Shown here one piece after another: positions 1-9,174 of a DNA stretch of 41,672 bases. The notes under the pieces were generated by a model. The model saw nothing but the letters and a program-made list of their open reading frames with translations. It did not search any database and was not told the origin of the DNA. Each line of letters opens with the position of its first letter. Position 1 is the first letter of the stretch. The stretch comes from Pseudomonadota bacterium (GTDB lineage Bacteria > Pseudomonadota > Alphaproteobacteria > Acetobacterales > Acetobacteraceae). Location of the stretch: contig JAJYXY010000014.1 in NCBI GenBank assembly GCA_021801465.1, forward strand, positions 1 through 41,672, written 5' to 3'. The position numbers were made by a program, and so were the translations under genes.

Positions 1-125
1 AAACGCTGCCGCCACGGGCCGAACCCGTGGCGGTCAGCGATGACATCAAGCGCCATGAAGCCGATATTATGCCGGTTGCGGCGCATGCGCGGCTCGGGAT
101 TGCCGAGGCCGACCCAAAGCAGCAC
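1..125 (-). CDS. pth: Peptidyl-tRNA hydrolase, N-terminal part (cut by window edge)
   Basis: Reading the minus strand from a GTG at 125 gives a protein beginning [20 protein letters not shown], the typical amino end of bacterial peptidyl-tRNA hydrolase, which cleaves peptidyl-tRNAs released from stalled ribosomes. The GLGNP strand and the NRHNIGF segment carrying the catalytic His are visible. Only about 41 codons lie in the window and the rest continues beyond base 1, so the gene is absent from the ORF track. It starts 19 nt after the rplY stop on the same strand. The rplY-pth pairing is common in bacteria and supports both calls. GTG is chosen because it puts Met directly before LLWVGLGNP. 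No strong Shine-Dalgarno is visible, so translation may depend on rplY. Confidence 0.9.
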   Translation of the reverse strand, partial: MLLWVGLGNPEPRMRRNRHNIGFMALDVIADRHGFGPWRQR

Positions 126-144
126 AGCACGATACCGGTCGCGA

Positions 145-852
145 TCAACCCTTCTTGCCGGCCGCCGGCTTGGCGGGTGCCGCCGGCTTGGCGGGGGCCG
201 CTTTTGCCGGCGCAGCACCCTTGGCCGGGGCGGCGGCAGCGGCCGGCGCGGCGGCGCCTTCGGCCACCTCGGCGGTCTCGGCCGCCTTGGTCGGCGCCGC
301 GATGGTCAGGATCACGAAGTCCCGATCGGTGATCATCGGCCGGCAATCGGCGGTGCCCTTGAGATCGGACCAGCGGACATTGTCATTGATGTCGAGGCTC
401 GCGAGATCGGCCTCGAAATATTCCGGCACCTTCTCCGGGTCGCAATAGACGTCGACCGTGTGGCGGACGATGTTGAGCACGCCGCCGCGCTTGATGCCCG
501 GGCTGATCCCGTCGTTACGGACGTGGACGGCAACCGCGACGCGCACCTCTTCGCCGGCGGCGAGGCGCTGAAAATCGATATGGAGCGGCGCATCGCTCAC
601 CGGATGGAACTGTACATCGCGGATCAGGGCGCGGGTTTTTGTCCCGCCGACCGCGACTTCGTAAAGGCGCGAGCGCCAACCGCCGCGATGGATTTCCCGC
701 AGCACCAAACGCGGGTCGAGCGCGATCAGATCGGGCTCTGCTTTTGCACCATAGATGACGCCGGGCACCTTGCCCTCTCGCCGGGTCGCACGCGCCGCCC
801 CCTTACCGGCTCGCGCACGCGCCTCGGCCTCGATGGTCACGAAATTGGCCAT
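145..852 (-). CDS. rplY: 50S ribosomal protein L25/general stress protein Ctc
   Basis: This 235-aa protein is the long (Ctc/TL5) form of ribosomal protein L25, which binds 5S rRNA in the large subunit. The N-terminal 5S-binding domain spans about residues 1-95, with the usual [11 protein letters not shown] segment, followed by the beta-rich TL5 domain (about 100-190). The last 40 or so residues are a low-complexity Ala/Pro/Lys tail with repeated PAKPAA-like units ending GKKG, common in alphaproteobacterial L25. The ATG at 852 follows a clear AGGAG Shine-Dalgarno. It sits between a phosphatase gene (92-nt gap) and pth (19-nt gap). Confidence 0.95.
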   Translation of the reverse strand: MANFVTIEAEARARAGKGAARATRREGKVPGVIYGAKAEPDLIALDPRLVLREIHRGGWRSRLYEVAVGGTKTRALIRDVQFHPVSDAPLHIDFQRLAAGEEVRVAVAVHVRNDGISPGIKRGGVLNIVRHTVDVYCDPEKVPEYFEADLASLDINDNVRWSDLKGTADCRPMITDRDFVILTIAAPTKAAETAEVAEGAAAPAAAAAPAKGAAPAKAAPAKPAAPAKPAAGKKG

Positions 853-944
853 GGTTCGCTCCTGCTGGCTGGAATCCGAAAACGCCGGCCTCCAGGGGTG
901 CCGGCGCCGGAGGGCCTTAGCCGATCAGCGGCCGCGGGGCAACC

Positions 945-1529
945 TCATCCGTGCGCCGATGCCGCTTCCTCTGGGCTCAAAAGCCGCCATTGCCGCATGT
1001 TCTCGCGTGGCGGCGCGCAGAAGATCGGCACGCCGTTGGCGGTTCGCACTTGCGCAGACAAGCCCATTTCGGCGCGAACGGCGCGAAACAGCCCGCCATG
1101 CGCGACCACCAGCCAGTGCCGCTCGGCGGCGAGCAACCGATTGACCGCGCGCGCGGCACGGGCGCGGAGTGCGGCGAACGACTCGCCCCCCTCCGGCGTT
1201 GCGTGGCCCGCCACCCAATCGGTAAACCAGGCCGACATCGGCTGGCCTTCCTCGACGCCGAACGCCACTTCGCGCAGATCAGGGACGATCTCGACCGCAA
1301 CCCCGAGCGTCGCCGCGACGATCTCGGCTGTCTCGCGGGCGCGGCCGAGCGGTGAGGCGGCGATCGCCTCGATCCCGCGTGCGCAAAGCGCCGCCGCCGC
1401 CTGACGTGCCTGCGCGATCCCTTGCGCATTCAACGGGATATCGACATTGCCCTGGGCAAGGTTCTGCGCGTTCCAATCGGTCTCGCCGTGGCGGAGAAAC
1501 CAGAACGCCCGTTCGATGATCCCGCTCAA
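945..1529 (-). CDS. Histidine phosphatase (phosphoglycerate mutase-like) family protein
   Basis: This 194-aa protein is of the two-domain-free, GpmB/CobC-sized histidine phosphatase type. The phosphohistidine motif LRHGETDWN puts the catalytic His at residue 14, and the second active-site His lies in VVAHGG (His144). ASPLGRARETA (residues 58-68) supplies the phosphate-pocket arginine. These residues predict a metal-independent phosphomonoesterase using a phospho-His intermediate. The substrate cannot be read from sequence; candidates include phosphorylated sugars and alpha-ribazole phosphate, but no cobalamin gene is nearby. The start lies 10 nt after the GST stop, so the two are probably co-transcribed. 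Confidence 0.85.
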   Translation of the reverse strand: MSGIIERAFWFLRHGETDWNAQNLAQGNVDIPLNAQGIAQARQAAAALCARGIEAIAASPLGRARETAEIVAATLGVAVEIVPDLREVAFGVEEGQPMSAWFTDWVAGHATPEGGESFAALRARAARAVNRLLAAERHWLVVAHGGLFRAVRAEMGLSAQVRTANGVPIFCAPPRENMRQWRLLSPEEAASAHG

Positions 1530-1539
1530 GCGATGCGCC

Positions 1540-2154
1540 TCAGGCGAAGCCTTCTTTTTTCAGAACCCGCTGCACCGCAGGCCGGGCGAGCATGCGTTGG
1601 TAATGCGCGGCGAGGTTGGCCGGCAGCGGCTGTTTTCCAGACTGGCGCCAGAACTCGACGTAAAACAGCGCCGCATCGGCGATCGAGAACGGGCCGACCG
1701 CATATTCCTTGCCATCCAGCGCCTTCTCGAGAAGCGCAAGCCCAGTTTCGAAAATCTCGAGACCGCGCTTTTTCACCGCATCCGCATCGGCTTCGCTCGG
1801 GGCAAATTTGCCGGGCGCGAACATGCGCGAAAACCCCTGCATATGCACGGTTGCGACGATGTAATCGATCATTTCGAGCGCGCGCGCCTGCGCCTCCACC
1901 CCTTCTGGCCAGAGTTTCGCGGCGGGATGGGTCTGCGCGAGATAATAGGCGATCGCCGGAAATTCGGTGAGCACCGAGCCGTCATCACGGATCAGCGTCG
2001 GCACTTTCGATTTCGGGTTGTGGGCGGTGAACCCACTCTTCAAATGCTCGCCCTCGCGGAGCGACACTTTTTCGGCCTCGAATGGGGCGCCGATCTCTTC
2101 GAGCAGGATATGAATGCCGATCGAGCAGGCGCCTGGGGAATAAAGCAGCTTCAC
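1540..2154 (-). CDS. Glutathione S-transferase, beta-class-like
   Basis: This 204-aa cytosolic glutathione S-transferase has an N-terminal thioredoxin-like domain (about 1-80) and an all-helical C-terminal domain. It starts MKLLYSPGACSIGIHILL, the beta-class pattern with Cys10 at the active-site position. The glutathione-binding segment SKVPTLI and the following D-x-x-x-LTEFPAI region are intact. It probably conjugates or deglutathionylates electrophiles; the substrate is unknown. It lies 16 nt after prs and 10 nt before the phosphatase gene on the same strand. Confidence 0.88.
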   Translation of the reverse strand: MKLLYSPGACSIGIHILLEEIGAPFEAEKVSLREGEHLKSGFTAHNPKSKVPTLIRDDGSVLTEFPAIAYYLAQTHPAAKLWPEGVEAQARALEMIDYIVATVHMQGFSRMFAPGKFAPSEADADAVKKRGLEIFETGLALLEKALDGKEYAVGPFSIADAALFYVEFWRQSGKQPLPANLAAHYQRMLARPAVQRVLKKEGFA

Positions 2155-2170
2155 GAGATATACTCCAATT

Positions 2171-3103
2171 TTATTCGAACAACGAGCTGACCGAGCTTTC
2201 GTCGCTGATCCGACGCATCGCCTCGGCGAGCAGGCGGGCGGTCGAAAGCTGACGAATATTATGGGCCAAGCGTACCGCCTCGGTGGCGAGAATACTATCG
2301 GTGATGGTCATCATCGCAATCGGGCTCGCGGTGATGCGGGCGACCGCGCCACCCGAGAGCACGCCATGCGTCGTATAGACGCTCGCCGAGCGGGCGCCAT
2401 TGGCGATCAGCGCCGTCGCCGCGTTGCACAATGTTCCCCCCGAATCGACGATATCATCGACCAGGATGCAATCGCGCTCGGCGACATCGCCGATCACGTT
2501 CATCACCTCCGAAACGCCGGCGCGCTCGCGGCGCTTGTCGATGATGGCGAGGTCGCAATTGAGCCGGGTCGCGATCGCCCGCGCGCGCACGACACCGCCG
2601 ACATCGGGCGAGACGATCATCAGATCCTTGCCATCGAAGCGCTCGCGGATGTCGCGGGTGAAAAGCGGCGCGGCGTAGAGATTATCCACCGGGATGTCGA
2701 AAAACCCTTGGATCTGCCCGGCGTGGAGATCCATGGTGAGAACCCGGTTCGCACCCGCCTCGGTGATCAGATTGGCGACGAGCTTCGCGCTGATCGGCGT
2801 GCGCGGGCCGGATTTACGGTCCTGGCGGGCATAGCCGAAATAGGGGATGACCGCCGTCACCCGCCGCGCCGAGCCGCGCCGGAGCGCATCCAGCGTGATC
2901 AGCAATTCCATCAGATTGTCGTTGGCGGGATACGACGTCGACTGGATCACGAACACATCCTCGCCGCGGACATTTTCGTGAATTTCGACGAACACCTCCA
3001 TATCGGCGAAGCGGCGGATGGAGGCGCTGGTCAGCGGCAAGTTGAGGGAAGCGGCAACGGCCTCGGCCAACGGGCGATTACTGTTGCAGGCGACAATTTT
3101 CAT
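2171..3103 (-). CDS. prs: Ribose-phosphate pyrophosphokinase (PRPP synthase, class I)
   Basis: This 310-aa enzyme transfers pyrophosphate from ATP to ribose 5-phosphate, making PRPP for purine, pyrimidine, His, Trp and NAD synthesis. Conserved blocks are in order: [11 protein letters not shown] near residue 31, the [10 protein letters not shown] flexible loop at 88-97, the catalytic/allosteric [11 protein letters not shown] segment at 125-135, and the PRPP loop [10 protein letters not shown] at 215-224. Length matches class I bacterial Prs. It is followed closely by the GST gene. An 81-nt gap containing a weak CCCCG/CGGGG hairpin separates it from the upstream lipoprotein gene, so it may have its own promoter. 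Confidence 0.96.
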   Translation of the reverse strand: MKIVACNSNRPLAEAVAASLNLPLTSASIRRFADMEVFVEIHENVRGEDVFVIQSTSYPANDNLMELLITLDALRRGSARRVTAVIPYFGYARQDRKSGPRTPISAKLVANLITEAGANRVLTMDLHAGQIQGFFDIPVDNLYAAPLFTRDIRERFDGKDLMIVSPDVGGVVRARAIATRLNCDLAIIDKRRERAGVSEVMNVIGDVAERDCILVDDIVDSGGTLCNAATALIANGARSASVYTTHGVLSGGAVARITASPIAMMTITDSILATEAVRLAHNIRQLSTARLLAEAMRRISDESSVSSLFE

Positions 3104-3184
3104 CTGGCGTGATCCCGAGGCCCCGATCGATCCGGGGATGAAGCGGCTTCTAGCAATGTGACGCGGATGTGTCCAACCGGTGCG

Positions 3185-4201
3185 TCATGGCTGGGTCGGC
3201 TCGCCAAGTGCTGACGGCGGGGATGGGGGCGGCGGCGCGGTCGCTGGTGGCGGGTTCGCGCCTGCTTGGTTTTTGCCGCCGGCAAGCGCGCCCGGCGGCG
3301 GGTGGCGCTGCTTTTCCATCACCTCGCGCATGCCGGCCGCCGCCTGTTGGGCGACGACGATCGCGACGTCGCCCCAATATTGATCAAGGGTGCCGCTCGG
3401 CACCTCGTTGATCTGAATGATGCGGCCGAGATCATGCCCGCTCGCATCACGCATCTGCCAGCTGATCTCAACCCGGCTATTGCCAGCCGCGGCAGGGGCG
3501 ACATGGACTTCGCCGCCGATCGTGAAATCAGCGGCTTTCGGGTCGTTCTCGACGATCACCCCGAGTAGCGGCAGCTGCAGGCGCATCTGATGCGACAGAG
3601 ACGAATCGCCATCCCCCGGCGCGCCGTCGACGCCGAGCACCGCGACCTTCGCCGGGCGATGATAGAGGCTGTTGGGGTCGTTTTGCTTTTGCGCGGCATC
3701 GATGCTGGTGAGCAGCGTCGCAAGTTTGGGCGCAACATCCTCGGCGGCGCTTTGCAGCACCCCGGCATCGCCGCGCGCCCACGATGAAGCCGGCTCGGGC
3801 AGGCCATCGAGGCTCGCGATTTTCACGCCGGCAGGATTGAGAATGGTATAGCGTGGGGTCACCTGGGCGTGTGCCATCTCGGCGCTGGCGATCAGGCGCC
3901 AATCGCCTTTTTTGCCCGGGCCGGCTTGGGCTGGCACTTCATTGCCGAGAAGGGCAACGGCGAGGTCGGCGGCGAAATTCTTGGCATCCGCGCTCGCGAG
4001 CAGGGCCTCGGTCGGGGGCGGCACGACAAGGCGCGGCGGCGGCGGCTCGACGAGTTGCGCGGTCTCGCCGGTTGGCGGCCCGGCGAAGGGATGCGGCACC
4101 GGAACACACCCGGCGAGCGCCGGGGCCAGTGCGGCGAGGCGAAGGGCGGCGAGGCGAAGGGCGGCGAGGCGAAGGGCGGCGAGGCGAAGGGCGCGTTTCA
4201 T
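3185..4201 (-). CDS. Putative lipoprotein of unknown function with a repeat-expanded signal peptide
   Basis: This 338-aa protein has no family I recognise. The N-terminus is MKRA, then four exact LRLAA units, then LAPALAGC, which ends in a good lipobox (LAGC), so export and lipidation are likely. The repeats place an Arg every five residues across what should be the n/h-region, leaving only about ten uncharged residues before the Cys. The mature part has mixed alpha/beta character. The C-terminal 50 residues are Pro/Ala-rich and probably disordered. The ATG is one nt after the pgeF stop (TGAGATG), so translation is probably coupled, and prs lies downstream. The envelope location is predicted from the signal only. 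Confidence 0.75.
   Translation of the reverse strand: MKRALRLAALRLAALRLAALRLAALAPALAGCVPVPHPFAGPPTGETAQLVEPPPPRLVVPPPTEALLASADAKNFAADLAVALLGNEVPAQAGPGKKGDWRLIASAEMAHAQVTPRYTILNPAGVKIASLDGLPEPASSWARGDAGVLQSAAEDVAPKLATLLTSIDAAQKQNDPNSLYHRPAKVAVLGVDGAPGDGDSSLSHQMRLQLPLLGVIVENDPKAADFTIGGEVHVAPAAAGNSRVEISWQMRDASGHDLGRIIQINEVPSGTLDQYWGDVAIVVAQQAAAGMREVMEKQRHPPPGALAGGKNQAGANPPPATAPPPPSPPSALGEPTQP
4131..4190. repeat. Four perfect tandem copies of a 15-bp unit inside the lipoprotein signal peptide
   Basis: The plus-strand unit GCGGCGAGGCGAAGG occurs four times head to tail without a mismatch. On the coding (minus) strand each unit encodes LRLAA. The unit length is a multiple of three, so gain or loss of copies would change signal-peptide length without a frameshift. 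Perfect identity suggests recent slippage. Confidence 0.95.
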
Positions 4202-4202
4202 C

Positions 4203-4967
4203 TCAACGCACGATCACCGACATCTGATGGCCGATCGGCCCACCGCCGGCGAGCGTGCGCCGGCGATGGCTGAAAAATCGCCCGGCGTCAGTCATAGTGT
4301 CGGCAACGGGAAGCGCGATCTCGGCGACACCCGCCGCCGCCAGCCGGGCGGCGCAAAACCCCGGAAGATCGAACTGCCAATGGGCGTGATCGCGGCCCGG
4401 GGCGAAGAAACGCGCATTGGCGGCATCCCGCGCAAGCAACGCCGCGTGAAGATCAGCGCCGACCTCATAAGAGCGCTGGGCGATGCAGGGGCCGATCGCG
4501 GCCCGGATGCGCGCAGGCGCCGCGCCGCGTTCGACCATCGCCGCGACCGTCGCCTCGAGCACCCCGGCAAGCGCGCCACGCCAGCCGGCATGGGCGGCAC
4601 CGATGACGCCGGCCACGGGATCGGCAAACAGCACCGGCGCGCAATCGGCGGTGATGATGGCAAGCGCGATCCCGGGTCGCGCCGTCACCATCGCGTCTGC
4701 TGCCGGCCCCGCGCCGGCAACCCATGGCGCCTCCACCGATACCACCGCAGCGCCGTGGACTTGCGTCAGCCCGACCATGGCGGCGGGATCGGCGCCAAGG
4801 GCGCGGGCGGCGCGGGCGCGATTCTCCATCACGTTCTCGCGCGCGTCTTGCCCGCCGAGGCTACCGTTGAGGGCGGCGAAGGGGCCGGTGGAAACACCCC
4901 CTTCGCGGGTGAAAAACCCATGCCGAGGGCCAAGCGCCGGCACGGTGAGAAAGGGCGGCAGGGTCAC
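4203..4967 (-). CDS. pgeF: Peptidoglycan editing factor PgeF (YfiH/laccase-domain family)
   Basis: This 254-aa protein belongs to the YfiH/YlmD 'multicopper polyphenol oxidase' family. Members act as purine nucleosidase-like or peptidoglycan-editing enzymes (E. coli PgeF removes misincorporated L-Ser from precursors). The metal-binding residues are seen in order: QVHGA (His71), TADCAPVL (Cys109) and AAHAGWRG (His126). The N-terminal HGFFTREGGVSTGPF block (from residue 16) is also typical. The start overlaps the end of midA (4964-4967, ATGA), indicating translational coupling. midA-pgeF linkage is common in alphaproteobacteria, often with lgt upstream, but here rpsI is upstream instead. Confidence 0.93.
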   Translation of the reverse strand: MTLPPFLTVPALGPRHGFFTREGGVSTGPFAALNGSLGGQDARENVMENRARAARALGADPAAMVGLTQVHGAAVVSVEAPWVAGAGPAADAMVTARPGIALAIITADCAPVLFADPVAGVIGAAHAGWRGALAGVLEATVAAMVERGAAPARIRAAIGPCIAQRSYEVGADLHAALLARDAANARFFAPGRDHAHWQFDLPGFCAARLAAAGVAEIALPVADTMTDAGRFFSHRRRTLAGGGPIGHQMSVIVR

Positions 4968-5959
4968 GTATCGAATCCTGGAGGGGCTGCGGCGGCAGGA
5001 TGCAGGATCGCGAGCGCTTTGAACAGAAGCCCCATCTGATGCGGTTCGGCCAGACGCTGGGCGCTCGCGAGCAAAGCCGAGGCCCGTGCCGGCGTTTGGT
5101 TACGCGCGAGCTGATGGCTGCGCGGATAAAGCCCGAGACGCGTGAGCAAAACCCCTTGCGCAAGCGGCCCGACCGTTTTCGCGCCCGCATCGCGCGCCGC
5201 CTTGACGAGTGGGGCGAAGGCGACATGGGCGGTCAAATCCGCCTCGCCCAGTCTTTCAAGCGGTGGCGCCGGGCGGCGATCGCGAAGCGCTTGCAAGCTC
5301 TCGCCCGGTGCCGCCTGCGCTGGGCCATAATCGATGAGGAGTGCCGCGCCACCCTCGGCCGCGATGCGGGCGGCGAGGGCGGCGACCCAGTCCCGTGCCG
5401 CCTCGGCGATTTCCATCACCGCCCCCTCCGCCGCGTTTGCGGGCGCGATCTCGGCGAGCAAAGCCGGCGGCGCGGGGCAGATGATCTCAACGAATTGCCC
5501 GCAATCGACATAACGCTCCGCCCAATGCGCGCCACGGCGGACGAATTGGCGGATCGGCAGGGCATCGAGAAATTCATTGGCGAGCAGAATGAGCGGCCCC
5601 GGCGGCAGGGTCGCAAAGGTTTCATGCCAGGCGGCATCGGGCAGTTTTTCCGCCTGTAGGGCGCGGAGCCGGGGCGATGTCTCGATCAAATGGAGGCGAA
5701 GGGCGCAAGCGAAATCGGGGGTGACGGCGGCGATCGCACGCCGCGCATCCGCCATCAGGGTCGCGCGCCCGGGGCCGGCCTCGACCAGCAGGACGGGGTC
5801 CGGCTGGCCGAGGAGCCGCCACGTCTCGGCCGCCCAAAGCCCGAGCAATTCGCCGAAAACCTGGGATAATTCGGGCGCTGTGGTGAAATCGGCGAACGGG
5901 TCGCGGGTCGCGTAATAACGCGCATTGGCCGCCGCCATGAAATGATCGAGCCGCTCCAT
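4964..5959 (-). CDS. midA: SAM-dependent methyltransferase, MidA/NDUFAF7 family (DUF185)
   Basis: This 331-aa class I methyltransferase is of the MidA family. The mitochondrial homologue NDUFAF7 dimethylates an arginine of complex I subunit NDUFS2, so a role in respiratory complex I assembly is plausible. The family-defining segment DPFADFTTAPELSQVFGELLG spans residues 20-40, and the SAM-binding loop is VEAGPGRATL (59-68). An in-frame TGA lies two codons upstream of the ATG at 5959. The protein therefore lacks 10-20 residues found at the amino end of many family members, and starts inside the usual YY-ATRDPF block. It overlaps pgeF by 4 nt. Confidence 0.9.
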   Translation of the reverse strand: MERLDHFMAAANARYYATRDPFADFTTAPELSQVFGELLGLWAAETWRLLGQPDPVLLVEAGPGRATLMADARRAIAAVTPDFACALRLHLIETSPRLRALQAEKLPDAAWHETFATLPPGPLILLANEFLDALPIRQFVRRGAHWAERYVDCGQFVEIICPAPPALLAEIAPANAAEGAVMEIAEAARDWVAALAARIAAEGGAALLIDYGPAQAAPGESLQALRDRRPAPPLERLGEADLTAHVAFAPLVKAARDAGAKTVGPLAQGVLLTRLGLYPRSHQLARNQTPARASALLASAQRLAEPHQMGLLFKALAILHPAAAAPPGFDT

Positions 5960-6021
5960 CGCCGGTCAGCCCCGGCGCGGGGACAGGGCATCGCGCCCTG
6001 CCCCGCTGCTCGCCGCCCGGA

Positions 6022-6519
6022 TCAGCGCTTGCTGAACTGGAAGCTCCGCCGCGCTTTGGCGTGGCCGTATTTCTTACGCTCGACGACACGCGAATCGCGG
6101 GTGAGAAAGCCCGCGACCTTGAGGATGCCGCGTAATTCCGGCTCGTAATGGGTGAGCGCGCGCGAAATCCCATGCCGCAGGGCGCCGGCCTGGCCAGAAA
6201 GCCCGCCGCCGGTGACGGTGCAGGTGACGTCGAACTGGTTATAGCGGTCAGTGACCAAAAACGGCTGGGTGATCACCATGCGCAACACCGGGCGGGCGAA
6301 ATATTGCCCCACCTTCTTGCCATTGACGGTGATCTCGCCCTTGCCCGGCTTGATCCAGACGCGTGCAACGGCGTTCTTGCGCCGGCCCGTCGCGTAGGAG
6401 CGGCCTTGGGCATCGCGCTTTTGCTCGTGTTTCGGCGCCTCAGGGGCGGTAGTCGCCAATTCCGGCTTGGCGGCAACGATGTCTTTGAGATCGGCGAGCG
6501 TGCGGGTGGTTCCAGACAT
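6022..6519 (-). CDS. rpsI: 30S ribosomal protein S9
   Basis: This 165-aa protein is ribosomal protein S9 of the small subunit head. A roughly 35-residue alphaproteobacterial N-terminal extension precedes the core, which begins at [20 protein letters not shown]. The C-terminus ends FQFSKR; the S9 tail reaches the P-site tRNA in the ribosome. The ORF track extends this frame to 6840, but that part overlaps rplM in another frame. The ATG at 6519, five nt after the rplM stop, is the sensible start. The rplM-rpsI operon is near-universal. Confidence 0.97.
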   Translation of the reverse strand: MSGTTRTLADLKDIVAAKPELATTAPEAPKHEQKRDAQGRSYATGRRKNAVARVWIKPGKGEITVNGKKVGQYFARPVLRMVITQPFLVTDRYNQFDVTCTVTGGGLSGQAGALRHGISRALTHYEPELRGILKVAGFLTRDSRVVERKKYGHAKARRSFQFSKR

Positions 6520-6524
6520 CGGGC

Positions 6525-6989
6525 TTAGCCTCTCTTGTTTTTCGGATTGAGGGCGGCGACGTCGAGCGGGCGCGGCGTCTGTCCGGCATGGGGATGCTCG
6601 GCGCCGGCATAGACATGCAGATTGCGCATCTGCTGGCGCTGCAACGGCCCGCGGGTGATCATGCGCTCGATGGCTTTTTCGACCACCTGCTCCGGCCGCT
6701 TGCCGGAGAGCCGCTGGCGCGCGCTCTGGCCCTTGATGCCACCGGGATAACCGGTGTGGTAATAGAAGATCGCCTGCTCGGCCTTGTTGCCGGTGAGCCG
6801 CACCTTGTCCGCGTTCACGATCACGACATGATCGCCGCAATCGACATGCGGGGTGAATTGTGGCTTATGCTTGCCACGCAGACGCGTGGCGACCAGGGCA
6901 GCGAGACGGCCGAGCACGACGCCCTCGGCATCGATCAGCACCCAGTCCTTCTTCACCTCCGCCGGTTTCAGCGAGAGTGTCGTCTTCAT
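6525..6989 (-). CDS. rplM: 50S ribosomal protein L13
   Basis: This 154-aa protein is ribosomal protein L13 of the large subunit. Typical segments are [20 protein letters not shown] near the start, [12 protein letters not shown], and [11 protein letters not shown]. The ORF track reads upstream to 7628, but L13 begins at the ATG at 6989. That ATG is preceded by a GAAGGA Shine-Dalgarno about 8 nt upstream, and the start matches family length. A convincing promoter lies just upstream (7018-7046). It is the first gene of the long minus-strand run. Confidence 0.97.
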   Translation of the reverse strand: MKTTLSLKPAEVKKDWVLIDAEGVVLGRLAALVATRLRGKHKPQFTPHVDCGDHVVIVNADKVRLTGNKAEQAIFYYHTGYPGGIKGQSARQRLSGKRPEQVVEKAIERMITRGPLQRQQMRNLHVYAGAEHPHAGQTPRPLDVAALNPKNKRG

Positions 6990-7017
6990 GACCCATTCCT
7001 TCTCGAAAGTTGGCGGC

Positions 7018-7046
7018 TTATGCCCGAGGACATGCCAAAGCGTCAA
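7018..7046 (-). promoter_or_regulatory. Predicted housekeeping promoter of rplM-rpsI
   Basis: On the minus strand TTGACG (7046-7041) is followed, after exactly 17 nt, by GCATAA (7023-7018). This is a close sigma70/RpoD-type match, placed about 30 nt upstream of the rplM start within the 87-bp gap shared with the divergent Rossmann gene. Confidence 0.55.
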
Positions 7047-7076
7047 GCACCTTCGTCGTTTTTTGTTGGCGGTAAT

Positions 7077-7970
7077 ATGATACCACAAGACCTCGAGCCC
7101 GTTCACGTGATCGGCGCGAGCGGCAAGAGCGGGCAAGCGCTGACGAGCCGCCTGCTGCTCTCTGGCCGCCGCGTCGTCCCGGTGGTGCGGAGCCCGCATT
7201 GGCTGCCGCCCGCACCGCTCCGCGAGCACGCTCTGCTCGCGCCGGTGCGGCGCGCTGATCTCAGCGACCGGGCAGCGATGCGTGCAGCAGTTTCGGATGC
7301 GCGCCGCATCGTCAGCACCGCCCATGCCCGCCATACCGAAGCCTTGCTGGCGGCCGCGCCGCCCGCCGCGCGCCTCGTCTTGCTTGGCAGCACGCGGCGC
7401 TTTTCGCGCTTCCCCGACCGCCTCGCCGATGAAATCCGCGCCGGCGAGGCGGCATTTCTCGCCTCCGGCCGCGCCGGCGTGATGCTGCACCCGACGATGA
7501 TCTATGGCGCGACGGGGGAGGAGAACGTCCAGCGCCTCGCCGCCATGCTGCGCCGCCTGCCCTTCCTGCCGCTTCCCGGCGGCGGGCGAAGCCTGATCCA
7601 GCCCATCCATCAAGATGACGTTACACAATCGATCGAAGCCGCGCTCGGCATCGCCTGGGCGGGGCCGGAGACGCTGGTGATCGCCGGCGGCGAGGCAGTG
7701 ACATACGCCGATTTCGCCATCGCCATCGCCACTGCCTGCGGCCTTCCCCGGCCGCGGATCGTGCCGATGCCAGCCTCACTCCTGATGCTCGCAGCCAGGA
7801 TCACCGCCCGCCTTCGCCTCCCGCTTCGCGCAAGCCCCGAGGAAATCCGCAGACTTTTGGAAGACAAGGCCTTCCCCACCACGCCGATGATCGCACGCCT
7901 CGGTGTGCGCCCGATCGGCCTTGCCGACGGGCTTGCGCGCACGTTTCAAGCCGTCAAAATAGATTTTTGA
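7077..7970 (+). CDS. NAD(P)-binding Rossmann/atypical SDR protein (NmrA/NDUFA9-like)
   Basis: This 297-aa protein has an N-terminal dinucleotide-binding motif [13 protein letters not shown] (GxxGxxG at residues 13-19). It keeps extended-SDR features such as [10 protein letters not shown] and [16 protein letters not shown], and a QPIHQDDV block typical of NDUFA9/NmrA-like atypical SDRs. No full YxxxK catalytic pair is evident, so it may be a redox sensor, a reductase or an assembly factor. The ORF track begins at 6588, but that part is antisense to rplM; the ATG at 7077 gives a natural start. It is divergent from rplM and 22 nt upstream of the M20 hydrolase gene. Confidence 0.78.
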   Translation: MIPQDLEPVHVIGASGKSGQALTSRLLLSGRRVVPVVRSPHWLPPAPLREHALLAPVRRADLSDRAAMRAAVSDARRIVSTAHARHTEALLAAAPPAARLVLLGSTRRFSRFPDRLADEIRAGEAAFLASGRAGVMLHPTMIYGATGEENVQRLAAMLRRLPFLPLPGGGRSLIQPIHQDDVTQSIEAALGIAWAGPETLVIAGGEAVTYADFAIAIATACGLPRPRIVPMPASLLMLAARITARLRLPLRASPEEIRRLLEDKAFPTTPMIARLGVRPIGLADGLARTFQAVKIDF

Positions 7971-7992
7971 ATTTTCGCCGAGGAACCCTCTC

Positions 7993-9174
7993 ATGCCGAT
8001 CATCAACCGCATCGCCGCCTATGCCGACGACCTCACCGCCTGGCGCCGTGATTTTCACGAGCATCCCGAGCTTGGCTTCGAGGAAGTGCGCACGAGCGGG
8101 ATCGTCGCTGAAAAGCTGCGCGAATTTGGGGTCGATGAGGTGGTCACCGGCATCGCCAAAACTGGGGTGATCGGCATCATTCACGGCAAGAATGGCGGCC
8201 AGGGCCGCGCGATCGGGCTCCGCGCCGATATGGACGCGCTGCCCATCCGCGAGGAAACCGGCCTTCCCTACGCCTCGAAGACTCCGGGCAAGATGCATGC
8301 CTGCGGCCATGACGGGCATACGACGATGCTGCTCGGCGCCGCCCGCTACCTCGCCGAGACGCGAAATTTCGACGGCACCGTCTATCTCATCTTCCAGCCC
8401 GCCGAAGAAGGGCTCGGCGGCGGGCGGGAAATGGTGAAAGAAGGGCTTTTCTCGCGCTATGAGATGGAGCGCGTCTACGGCATGCATAACTGGCCGGGGA
8501 TTCCGGAAGGTGTCTTCGCCTGGCGCGAAGGCCCGGTGATGGCGGCGGCGGCGCAGATCGACATCTGCATCACCGGACGCGGCGCCCATGGCGCGCAGCC
8601 GCATAACGGCAACGACCCGATCGTGATCGCAAGCCAGATCGTGACGGCGCTGCAAACCATCGTCTCGCGCCGCGTCGATCCCAACCTCCCGGCGGTGCTG
8701 ACGATCGGGCAGATCGTCGCCGGCGACACCTACAACGTCATCCCGCAGCAGGCGCGGATGAAGGGCACGGCGCGATGGTTCCAGCCGAAAGTGGGCGACC
8801 AGTTGGAACAGGGCGTGCTGCGGCTGGTGCGCGGCATCGCGGAAAGCTTCGGCGCCGACGTCGAGGTCGAATTCCGCCGCACTTATCCGGCGACGGTGAA
8901 CGACCCCGAAGCGACCACCCTCGCCCGCCGCGCCGCCGAGGCGGTGGCAAGCGCGAACGCCGTCCGCCACATGGACCAGCCGACCATGGGCAGCGAGGAT
9001 TTTTCCTTCATGCTCAATGAGAAATCCGGCTGTTACATCATGCTCGGCGGCGGCCGCGGGCGCGAGAATGAACCCATGGTCCACCACCCCGCCTATGATT
9101 TCAATGACGCCATCCTCCCTATCGGCGCCTCTTACTGGGCAACCCTGGTCGAGCAGCAGCTCGCCAGAACGTAA
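7993..9174 (+). CDS. M20-family amidohydrolase (hippurate hydrolase/N-acyl-amino-acid deacylase type)
   Basis: This 393-aa dinuclear-metal amidohydrolase is of the M20D (HipO/IAA-amino-acid hydrolase) type. It is expected to hydrolyse N-acyl-amino acids such as hippurate. Metal and catalytic motifs are GLRADMDALPI, MHACGHDGHTTMLLG (about residues 100-114), FQPAEEGLGGG (about 134-144) and the late metal ligand region TMGSEDFSF. The dimerisation lid lies between about residues 180 and 290. The ATG at 7993 has a GAGGA Shine-Dalgarno. It is probably co-transcribed with the Rossmann gene, and strong hairpins follow it. Confidence 0.9.
   Translation: MPIINRIAAYADDLTAWRRDFHEHPELGFEEVRTSGIVAEKLREFGVDEVVTGIAKTGVIGIIHGKNGGQGRAIGLRADMDALPIREETGLPYASKTPGKMHACGHDGHTTMLLGAARYLAETRNFDGTVYLIFQPAEEGLGGGREMVKEGLFSRYEMERVYGMHNWPGIPEGVFAWREGPVMAAAAQIDICITGRGAHGAQPHNGNDPIVIASQIVTALQTIVSRRVDPNLPAVLTIGQIVAGDTYNVIPQQARMKGTARWFQPKVGDQLEQGVLRLVRGIAESFGADVEVEFRRTYPATVNDPEATTLARRAAEAVASANAVRHMDQPTMGSEDFSFMLNEKSGCYIMLGGGRGRENEPMVHHPAYDFNDAILPIGASYWATLVEQQLART

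Noticed and set aside
4960-4985. tRNA-like T-loop string (TATCGAATCC) near the midA/pgeF junction
   Set aside because: No cloverleaf can be built around it, and it lies within overlapping coding sequence. No tRNA or rRNA gene was seen in the window.
3912-5039. 375-aa plus-strand ORF
   Set aside because: It is antisense to the lipoprotein and pgeF and has an Arg-rich, low-information sequence.
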